Below, piece after piece: positions 26,207 through 32,747 of a stretch of 59,086 bases of DNA. The translations under genes and the position numbers were made by a program. The DNA lies in assembly GCA_002404155.1 (NCBI GenBank), contig DHJC01000023.1, forward strand, positions 14,293 to 73,378, in the 5' to 3' direction. Origin of the DNA: Chloroflexi bacterium UBA4730 (lineage in GTDB: Bacteria; Chloroflexota; Limnocylindria; P2-11E). The notes under the pieces were generated by a model. It saw only the letters and a list, made by a program, of their open reading frames with translations, made no database searches and was not told the DNA's origin. Positions within the stretch are counted from its first letter, which is position 1. Each line of letters opens with the position of its first letter.

Positions 26207-27303
26207 TTGACCGGCGGCGGGGTCGGCCGAGCCGCGACGACGCGCCCGTTCTCCCACGCCAGCATCGTGATCTCGCGAGGCTCCACACCCGTGTGACGCA
26301 GGGCCGTGAACGTATAGGTCGTGGCGATGCCCGCGAATGTACCGCCCTCGATGCGCAGGCGCGATCGCTCGGGGTCACCCGAGGCGTCCGCGCTCGCCGC
26401 GAGGAGCGCGAGCGCGTCGGTCGCGGTCACGGCCTGCGTGCCGAGCGTCGATCCCACGCTCCGGCGCAGACCGGGCCAGCGCACGCCCGGCGCGGCTTCG
26501 CCCAGGCGGCTCGCGTCGCTCGGGTCGGTGAGATAGGACAGGAAGACCTGGAGGCCCGTCGTCGCATCAGCGACCGGCACGATCCGCTGCGGCTCCAGAT
26601 AGCTCAGCGCGCCGCCGGCGAAGAACACGGCGGACGAGGTGCCGGCGAACGGCTTGAACCGCTGGGCGAAGGTGTCCCGCTGATCGGGTGCCGCGCTCAT
26701 CACGAACGGCAACGGCCGTCCATCGGCGCGGAATGCCGCGGTGATCGCCAGCTCCTCGCGGCCGGATGCGGGTGTGCCGTTGGTCACGATGATGCCCGGC
26801 GTCGTGCGCGTCGGAAGTGCGTCGACGAGGACGCGGGCGATCGCGTCGGTGGTCGGCGCGAGGCCGAAGATCCAGCGTGCCGCGTCGCCCGACGGCTCGG
26901 CCATCGGCAGGGTGAACAGCACCGGCCTGGCCACGAGCGCGATCGCGCGGAGGAGCGCGTCGTCCATCGCAGCGGGCACCCCAACGATGAACGCGTCGGT
27001 GTCGCCGGCGTCGGACGCCCGCTTCAGCTCGAGGATCAGCCTCGCGTCGCTGCCGGCGACATCGACGATCCGGAGCTTCACCCGCGGCGAGCCGCGCTGC
27101 GTGTCCGCCCACTGCTGCAGCGCGGTGCGCTGGAACTCGCCCCGCGGCCCGCGGCTCCCGGAGAAATCGAGCAGCACCGTCACCGCATACGTACCCGGTT
27201 CGCGCGTCGGAGACGGCGTTGGCGATGCGGTCGACGGTGGCTGGGCGCTGCACGCGCCCGCGACGAGCGCGAGCCCGAGCAAGACCGCGGCCGCGCGCAG
27301 CAC
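26203..27303 (-). CDS. Lipoprotein, type 1 periplasmic (Leu/Ile/Val-binding-like) fold
   Basis: 366 aa from GTG 27303, just after the E1 stop. Signal AAAVLLGLALVAGACSA with lipobox Cys, a Pro/Ser/Thr linker, then a two-lobed binding domain (VTVLLDFSGSRGPRGEF, IIVTNGTPASGREEL, AVFFAGGALSYLEP). It resembles Peripla_BP_6 receptors for branched-chain amino acids, but no permease genes accompany it. Its place between E1 alpha and LeuA suggests a link to branched-chain compounds. Confidence 0.65.
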   Translation of the reverse strand: MLRAAAVLLGLALVAGACSAQPPSTASPTPSPTREPGTYAVTVLLDFSGSRGPRGEFQRTALQQWADTQRGSPRVKLRIVDVAGSDARLILELKRASDAGDTDAFIVGVPAAMDDALLRAIALVARPVLFTLPMAEPSGDAARWIFGLAPTTDAIARVLVDALPTRTTPGIIVTNGTPASGREELAITAAFRADGRPLPFVMSAAPDQRDTFAQRFKPFAGTSSAVFFAGGALSYLEPQRIVPVADATTGLQVFLSYLTDPSDASRLGEAAPGVRWPGLRRSVGSTLGTQAVTATDALALLAASADASGDPERSRLRIEGGTFAGIATTYTFTALRHTGVEPREITMLAWENGRVVAARPTPPPVK

Positions 27304-27307
27304 GCGG

Positions 27308-28339
27308 CTAGGCGCGGGTGCCGCCCGGGATGCCTTCCTTCGCGTACACGTGCTCGAGGAGATCCTCGGCGCGCGGGTCGGGTGCCGACTCGGCCTCATC
27401 GATCGAGCGCTCGATCTCGGCGGCGATCTCGGCGCGCATCGCTTCCAGCTCGGGCTGCGGCACGCCCTCCGAGAGCAGGTAGTCCCGGCCCTTGTCCACG
27501 GGGTCCTTCGCCTGCCACTCCTTCAGCAAGTCTTTGGACCGGTAGCGCGAGTCGTCGTCGTCGGAGCTGTGCGGCTGGTACCGGTAGCACTTGACCTCGA
27601 CGATGCTCGGCCCCTCGCCGCGCCGGGCGCGGTCGGCGGCTTCCTTCGTCTTGGCGTACACGTCCAGGACGTCCGTGCCGTCGGCGATGAGCCCGGGGAT
27701 CCCGTAGCCCGCGGCGCGATCGGCCACGTTCGGCACGCTCATCTGCTTGGAGGTCGGCGTCGAGATCGCGAACAGGTTGTTCTCGATGACGAAGATGACC
27801 GGCAGCTTGTGGATCGCGGCGAAGTTCACGGCCTCGTGGAAGTCGCCGGGACTCGTCGATCCGTCGCCGCCGTAGGTGAAGACGACGCGATCCTCCTTGC
27901 GGATCTTGATCGCGAGCGCGATGCCCGCCGCCTGCGGGAACTGCGTCGCGATGCACACCGAGCCCGTGACGATGTTCGCCTCCGGCGAGCTGAACTGGTT
28001 CACGACCTGGCGGCCACCGGAGTTCGGGTCCGTCGCCTTGGCGAAGACGCCGAGGAACTGATCCTTCGCGGTTTGCCCGAGGACCAGGGCGACGCCGACG
28101 TCTCTGTAGTACGGGTGGACCCAATCGTGGCCGCGCGTGATCACCCAGGCGGACCCGACCTCGGCCGCCTCGTGACCGTCCGCGACGCCGACGAACGCGG
28201 CGCGGCCCATCCGGTTCATCTGCATCATCCGCTCGCCGAGCATCCGCGTGAGCAGCATCGCGCGGTACATCCCCTTCGCGTCGTCGAGGGTGAGACCGAG
28301 TGCGGTGTGGCGTGGCTTCTGATCGGTCTTGATCGCCAT
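27308..28339 (-). CDS. Thiamine diphosphate-dependent dehydrogenase E1 component alpha subunit
   Basis: 343 aa. TPP-binding GDGSTSPGDFHEAVNFAA to ENN spans the standard GDG(x)nNN motif; HPYYRDVGVAL and the phosphorylation-loop-like YQPHSSDDDDSRYR match branched-chain 2-oxoacid E1 alpha (BkdA1) better than pyruvate E1. The beta subunit, E2 and E3 are not in the window. The start ATG shares a base with the thiamine pyrophosphokinase stop (TGATG). Confidence 0.82.
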   Translation of the reverse strand: MAIKTDQKPRHTALGLTLDDAKGMYRAMLLTRMLGERMMQMNRMGRAAFVGVADGHEAAEVGSAWVITRGHDWVHPYYRDVGVALVLGQTAKDQFLGVFAKATDPNSGGRQVVNQFSSPEANIVTGSVCIATQFPQAAGIALAIKIRKEDRVVFTYGGDGSTSPGDFHEAVNFAAIHKLPVIFVIENNLFAISTPTSKQMSVPNVADRAAGYGIPGLIADGTDVLDVYAKTKEAADRARRGEGPSIVEVKCYRYQPHSSDDDDSRYRSKDLLKEWQAKDPVDKGRDYLLSEGVPQPELEAMRAEIAAEIERSIDEAESAPDPRAEDLLEHVYAKEGIPGGTRA

Positions 28340-29004
28340 CAGCGTGATGCTACCGACCGGCGGGTCGTGACGGCGACGAGGAGCAGGCCCTGCGCGAGCT
28401 CCACGCTGCCGCGCCGCTCGGTGAGCTCGTTGCTCACGCCGCGGGTCGCTCCCCGAACGAGCGTTTCGCGCCGGAGCGGGTACCGCAGCCCATCCGTGAT
28501 CACACCGCGCGCGATCTCTGAGAGCGGCTCGAGCGAGACCCAATCGCCGGGCGTGCCCTCGAGCTCCAGGGTGCCGGGGCCGACGAGCGAGCGGAACGTG
28601 GCGCGCTCCGTGACGATCGCGACGTCGATCGCGGCGAAGTCCTCGTGCGCGAGGAGCAGCAGGTTGCCCACCATATGATCGAGGCGTCCGCCGCCGAACG
28701 CGCCCACGACGACGATCTCATCCGCGCCGCGCTTCACGGCCGCGTCGAGCGCGAGCTCGGCGTCGGTCTCTTCCTTCTCGTCCGGATGGACCTCGAACGC
28801 GGCGCCGGCCCGCTCGAGGTCACGTTTGGCGTCGGCCGGCAGCGAATCGAGGTCGCCGACGACGAGGTCCGGACGCCGTCCGGACGTGGACAGGCGCATC
28901 GCGCCGCCGTCGGCCGCGATCACGACATCCGCGTGCTTCGCGAGGCCCGCGAGCCACGCATCGCTGCCGAGCGGATCGCCGTCGAGCACCACGAGCGCGC
29001 GCAT
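28339..29004 (-). CDS. thiN: Thiamine diphosphokinase
   Basis: 221 aa. IAADGGAMRL, PDLVVGDLDSL, DEKEETDAELAL and GAFGGGRLDHMVGNLLLL are the full thiamine pyrophosphokinase signature, followed by the C-terminal thiamine-binding beta domain (GVITDGLRYPL, GVSNEL). It makes thiamine diphosphate from thiamine and ATP. It is coupled to the gene of a TPP-requiring E1 by a one-base overlap, so cofactor and enzyme would be made together. Confidence 0.92.
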   Translation of the reverse strand: MRALVVLDGDPLGSDAWLAGLAKHADVVIAADGGAMRLSTSGRRPDLVVGDLDSLPADAKRDLERAGAAFEVHPDEKEETDAELALDAAVKRGADEIVVVGAFGGGRLDHMVGNLLLLAHEDFAAIDVAIVTERATFRSLVGPGTLELEGTPGDWVSLEPLSEIARGVITDGLRYPLRRETLVRGATRGVSNELTERRGSVELAQGLLLVAVTTRRSVASR

Positions 29005-29013
29005 ATGCCGAGA

Positions 29014-30213
29014 CTACGCCGGCCGCCGTGTTCCGAGGCGTGGCTCGAACTCAGCGTCCTCGACCGCGACGATCTCCTCCGCGGAGAGCCGGTGCACCGG
29101 CGGCGAGAAGATGCGCTGGGCGATCGCGGTCGGCACGATCGCGGACAGGATCACGACCGCGACAAGGACGGAGAACTGGATCCGGTCGATGATCCGGGCG
29201 TTCAGGCCGTACGTCGCGGAGATCGTGCCGAACGTCAGGCCGGTGCTCATGAGCAGGGTCGTGTACATCGCGTGCGGCCGGACGTACCGGAGCGACGCGG
29301 GGAGGACGCCGGCGAACTTCAATCCGATCTTCACGCCGAAGAACCCGAGCACCAGCGGCACTGCGGTCGCGAGCGCGCCGAGGGTCACGTTGAGGCCACC
29401 CCTGAAGAAGAAGAACGGTGTGAGCAGCGAGAACGCTACGACCCGGAACCGGCGGTGCTGCTCGGGATTGCGCTGGAACACGCGTGCCACTGCGAGGCCG
29501 AGCAGGAAGGCGGGGAGGACAGCATGGCTCTTCGCGAGATCAGCCGTCCACATGAGGAGGAACAATGCCGCGAACGCTCCCTTGATCTCGGGCTCGATGA
29601 CCCGGTCGCCATACCGCGCGAAGAACCACCGCTCGAGGAGCAGCATCGCGCCGATGACCGCGATCGAGACGACGATGAAGAGCGCGAGGTATGGCGTGGG
29701 GGTGATGAACAGCAGCGACAGCGCGACGGCGGTGCCGAGGTCCGTCACGAACGTCGCCGCCATGATCGTCTTCCCGATCTCGGTGTTCGTGAGGCCGGTC
29801 TCGACAAGGACCGCATATACGACCGCGAGCGATGTGGTCGAGAGCGCGATACCGGCGATCTCCGACTGCCGGAGATCCCAGCCGGCGACGAAGAACGCGA
29901 AGAGGCCGGCTCCGATGAACGGAAGGAGGAACGAGAGACCGCCGATGAGCACGGATTCCGTGAGCTTCCGCCGGAGGACCGACGGGTCGACCTCGGCGCC
30001 GGCAAGGAACGTCAGCACGATGCTCGCGAACGACGCGAGGAAATCGATCCACGGCGTCGTCACGACGCCGAACGCGTTCCCCGCGACGACGCCGAAGACG
30101 ATCTCGATGATCGCGACCGATAGGCCGAGCTCCACGCTCAGCATCGATGCGATCAAAATGGAGAACCCGACGATGGTCGCGATGAGCAACTGGTCCACCA
30201 CATCCTCCGCCAT
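29014..30213 (-). CDS. CPA2-type cation:proton antiporter under a fluoride riboswitch
   Basis: 399 aa from ATG 30213, but the real start is probably GTG 30198 (394 aa): the only ribosome site, GGAGG at 30208-30204, lies inside codons 2-4 of the longer form. About 11-12 membrane helices of the Na/H-exchanger fold (ELGLSVAIIEIVFGVVAGNAFG, FLAGAEVDPSVLRRK, ATFVTDLGTAVALSL). KefB/NapA-like antiporters occur among fluoride-riboswitch genes, so a role in fluoride resistance or export is likely. Confidence 0.85.
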   Translation of the reverse strand: MAEDVVDQLLIATIVGFSILIASMLSVELGLSVAIIEIVFGVVAGNAFGVVTTPWIDFLASFASIVLTFLAGAEVDPSVLRRKLTESVLIGGLSFLLPFIGAGLFAFFVAGWDLRQSEIAGIALSTTSLAVVYAVLVETGLTNTEIGKTIMAATFVTDLGTAVALSLLFITPTPYLALFIVVSIAVIGAMLLLERWFFARYGDRVIEPEIKGAFAALFLLMWTADLAKSHAVLPAFLLGLAVARVFQRNPEQHRRFRVVAFSLLTPFFFFRGGLNVTLGALATAVPLVLGFFGVKIGLKFAGVLPASLRYVRPHAMYTTLLMSTGLTFGTISATYGLNARIIDRIQFSVLVAVVILSAIVPTAIAQRIFSPPVHRLSAEEIVAVEDAEFEPRLGTRRPA

Positions 30214-30246
30214 ACGGCGGCGGAGGAACTACACGGTCTCCGCCGC
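30204..30246 (-). promoter_or_regulatory. Riboswitch expression platform: mutually exclusive SD-sequestering hairpins
   Basis: CCTCCGCC (30226-30219) can pair perfectly with GGCGGAGG (30211-30204), hiding the Shine-Dalgarno site; or CTCCGCCGC (30225-30217) can pair over 9 bp with GCGGCGGAG (30246-30238) just after the aptamer, freeing it. The two helices share the same segment, so translational control is inferred. Confidence 0.75.
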
Positions 30247-30251
30247 TCTCA

Positions 30252-30310
30252 TGTGGTAGAGGCCATCAGCCGCTCTGGAGCGGCACTCAACGGCGGGACT
30301 CATCGCCGAC
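30252..30310 (-). ncRNA. Fluoride riboswitch (crcB motif) aptamer
   Basis: Minus strand reads GGCGATGAGTCCCGCC, then a GCCGCT/AGCGGC stem, then GGCTGATGGCCTCTACC. The GGCGATGAG start and the CTGATGGCCTCTAC end match the conserved ends of known fluoride aptamers, with the expected spacing. It directly precedes the antiporter gene. Confidence 0.92.
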
Positions 30311-30319
30311 GCGCCTAGT

Positions 30320-30571
30320 CTACCGAGGCTGACGCCGCTTGAGCACCCAGGCGAGGCGCAGCGCGAGGTAGCCGAACACCGCCATCATGGCGACGCCGAC
30401 GAGCAGCGCGGCGCTTCCGGACGTGAAGAGATCGCGGCCGGCGTCCTGCCGGCCGAGGTTGCCCGCGGCGATGCCGCTGGTGGCGACGGCGGTCGCGTAG
30501 TACGCGAGCGCGAGACCAATGACCGCGAGGCCGGTGTAGGCGAAGACCTTGCGCCAAGCGTGTCGTTCCAT
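30320..30571 (-). CDS. Two-helix membrane protein (83 aa)
   Basis: 83 aa from ATG 30571. Helices VFAYTGLAVIGLALAYYATAVA and ALLVGVAMMAVFGYLALRLAWVL, basic ends. No recognised family; it may belong with the larger membrane protein 73 bases upstream. The fluoride riboswitch lies immediately downstream of its stop. Confidence 0.6.
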   Translation of the reverse strand: MERHAWRKVFAYTGLAVIGLALAYYATAVATSGIAAGNLGRQDAGRDLFTSGSAALLVGVAMMAVFGYLALRLAWVLKRRQPR

Positions 30572-30644
30572 GGCGTGCGTTGTAGCGGCCGGGAGGCGGC
30601 GCGGCAATGACCCATTTGGTCTCGTTCGGAAGGACGTGCTGGCC

Positions 30645-31097
30645 TCACGGGGCGGGCTCGGAGGCGCCTCGCGCTCGGGCGAAGGTCCACGCCAGGACGA
30701 AGAGCCAGAGCCCGATCGCCACATGGGCTGCGCTGAAATAGGGCTGGGCGAGTGCGTCGGCGAGCGACCGCGGCATGACCGCGATGAATGCGGCGGAGAA
30801 GGCCTCCTCCAGTGGCACGAGCGCGAACGCGCAGAGCCCGAGCGCGGCGGTGACGAGCCCCAGCGTGCGCGACATGACGCCCGTCTGAGCCCACATCTTC
30901 CCGATCGTCCACCACCACATGCCGAGGACGAACAGAGAGGCGGGCCGGACGTCGATGTTCGCCGAGCCCGCGAGCCCGACGGTGGCGACGGCCGCGCCGG
31001 CGATGGTGCCGAGGATCGCTCCGCTCTGGCGGACGGCGGCGTGCCGGACGTGCAACACCGCGATGGCCGGCAGCAGAAGGCCGTACGCCACCGCCAC
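30645..31097 (-). CDS. Multi-helix membrane protein with uncertain N-terminus
   Basis: 150 aa from GTG 31097, with about five hydrophobic helices. The frame is open back to 31259 and encodes a further helix pair (WSAIAGIAHLGIVAFGALAY), so the protein is probably longer, yet no ATG, GTG or TTG exists in those 54 codons; ATT 31235 is the only near-start. Just upstream in frame is a TGA (31262-31260), preceded by a 15-codon ORF whose ATG overlaps the hbd stop. A non-standard start, read-through or gene decay are possible. No family recognised. Confidence 0.55.
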   Translation of the reverse strand: MAVAYGLLLPAIAVLHVRHAAVRQSGAILGTIAGAAVATVGLAGSANIDVRPASLFVLGMWWWTIGKMWAQTGVMSRTLGLVTAALGLCAFALVPLEEAFSAAFIAVMPRSLADALAQPYFSAAHVAIGLWLFVLAWTFARARGASEPAP

Positions 31098-31235
31098 GAG
31101 TGCGTTGTATAGATAGGGATACGCGAGCGCGCCGAACGCAACGATGCCGAGATGCGCGATCCCCGCGATCGCGCTCCAGAGCGCGGCCTTGCGGGTGGCC
31201 GCTACTTCGTCGGCGTTGACGGCTTCTTGCTCAAT

Positions 31236-31254
31236 CTCTGGCCTGCGGCCAGAG
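31236..31254 (-). repeat. Perfect hairpin downstream of hbd
   Basis: CTCTGGCC, loop GCA, GGCCAGAG on the minus strand. No U-tract follows, so a standard terminator is doubtful. It lies 50 bases after the hbd stop and within the open frame of the following membrane protein. Confidence 0.6.
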
Positions 31255-31303
31255 AATGCTCAAGGCTGATCGGTTCGCTCCTCGCGGCGAAGCCGCTCGT
31301 CGC

Positions 31304-32176
31304 TCATTTCTTCTTTTGCCCCTTCTCGTCGTACTCGTAGAAACCACGACCGACTTTCGCCCCCAGGCGGCCCGCGAGGACCATCCGCTTCAGGAGCGCC
31401 GGCGGCGCGACGCTCGGGTCCTTGAACTCGTCGAAGAAGATGTTCGCCACGTGGAGGTTGACGTCGAGACCGGTGTAGTCGATGAGCTCGAACGGACCCA
31501 TCGGGTGCCGGAGCCCGAGCTTCACGGCGGTATCGATCTCCTCGACCGTCGCGACGCCCTGCTCGAGCGCGCGGATCGCGCCAAGGAGGTAGGGGACCAT
31601 GAGCCGGTTCACGATGAAGCCGGGCGTGTCCTTGCATACGACGCCCGTCTTGCCGAGCGAGCGGACGAACTCGCGCAGCGTCGCGATCGTCGCCTCGCTC
31701 GTGGTGAGCGCCTGCACGATCTCGACGAGGGGCATCACCGGCGCGGGATTGAAGAAATGCAGGCCGGCGAAGCGGTCGGGCCGCTTCGTGATCGCGGCCA
31801 TCTCGACGATCGTGAGGCTCGACGTGTTCGAGGCGAAGATCGTGGACGCCGGGCAGAGCGCGTCGAGCGTGCCGAAGACGTCCTTTTTCGCGTCCATCTG
31901 TTCGACGACGGCCTCGATGATCAGGTCGCAGTCCTTGAGGTCCTCGAGGGCGGTCGTGCCGCGCATCCGGCCCCGGGCCGACCTCGCGTCTTCCTCGGTC
32001 GTCTTGCCGGCCCTCACGACGCGGGCGAGCGACGAATCGACACGGCCGAAGCCCTTGTCGAGCAGGGGCTGGCCGACTTCGCGCACGACCGTGTCGTAGC
32101 CCGCCTGCGCGCAGACCTGCGCGATGCCCGATCCCATGAGGCCGAAGCCCACTACGCCAACGCGTTTGATCGGCAT
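31304..32176 (-). CDS. hbd: 3-hydroxybutyryl-CoA dehydrogenase family (Hbd/PaaH)
   Basis: 290 aa. N-terminal VVGFGLMGSGIAQ NAD loop, ASNTSSLTI, catalytic His-Glu pair in GLHFFNPAPVMPLVEIV, TPGFIVNRL and the C-terminal helical domain ending KVGRGFYEYD. It oxidises 3-hydroxyacyl-CoA to the 3-oxo form with NAD. A plausible partner for the thiolase at 9298 in the degradation of ring-cleavage products. Confidence 0.93.
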   Translation of the reverse strand: MPIKRVGVVGFGLMGSGIAQVCAQAGYDTVVREVGQPLLDKGFGRVDSSLARVVRAGKTTEEDARSARGRMRGTTALEDLKDCDLIIEAVVEQMDAKKDVFGTLDALCPASTIFASNTSSLTIVEMAAITKRPDRFAGLHFFNPAPVMPLVEIVQALTTSEATIATLREFVRSLGKTGVVCKDTPGFIVNRLMVPYLLGAIRALEQGVATVEEIDTAVKLGLRHPMGPFELIDYTGLDVNLHVANIFFDEFKDPSVAPPALLKRMVLAGRLGAKVGRGFYEYDEKGQKKK

Positions 32177-32234
32177 GGACGCTCCCCTCGGATGCGTACT
32201 CGCTCGCGCATTCTAGGCACGCTTTTTCCCTACG

Positions 32235-32747
32235 ATGGGCCGCGTGCCGAAGGCTTCCTCATACATCGGTCCGGGTGCCGTCGACGTCGCCCTCGAGGTC
32301 AACGGGGACGGCGTCAGCGTGCATGTCCCGCCGCATCGGACCCTGCTCGACACGCTGCGGGAGACGCTCGGGCTCACCGGCGCGAAGCGCGTCTGTGATG
32401 AAGGGATGTGCGGCGCATGCACGGTCCTCCTCGACGGCGAGCCGGTGTATTCGTGCATGACGCTCGCGGTCGCGTGCGCCGGTCATTCGGTCGAGACCGT
32501 TGAGGGGCTGTCCAAGGACACCAACCTGCACCTCATCCAAGAGGCCTTCATCGAGCACGATGCCTTCCAATGCGGCTTCTGCACGCCGGGGCAGATCATG
32601 TCGTGCGTCGCCCTACTGAAGCGGAACGCCGCGCCGACCGGTGAGGACGTCCTCCGCGCGGTGAGCGGCAACCTCTGCCGGTGCGGCGCGTACCCGAACA
32701 TCGTTGCCGCCGCGCTGAGCGCCGCGAAGAAGCAGGCCCGCCGATGA
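32235..32747 (+). CDS. Molybdenum hydroxylase small subunit, [2Fe-2S] (CoxS/XdhC-type domain order)
   Basis: 170 aa. Ferredoxin-like domain cysteines 54, 59, 62 and 74 (CDEGMCGACTVLL...C), then the helical domain with QCGFC (113, 116) and CRC (148, 150) for the second cluster. It passes electrons from the Mo site to FAD. GTG 32244 is an alternative start. First gene of a seven-gene overlapping operon. The substrate of the enzyme is unknown. Confidence 0.9.
   Translation: MGRVPKASSYIGPGAVDVALEVNGDGVSVHVPPHRTLLDTLRETLGLTGAKRVCDEGMCGACTVLLDGEPVYSCMTLAVACAGHSVETVEGLSKDTNLHLIQEAFIEHDAFQCGFCTPGQIMSCVALLKRNAAPTGEDVLRAVSGNLCRCGAYPNIVAAALSAAKKQARR

Noticed and set aside
26071..28678. 507- and 645-codon plus-strand open frames
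   Set aside because: Antisense shadows of the lipoprotein, E1 alpha and thiamine pyrophosphokinase genes.
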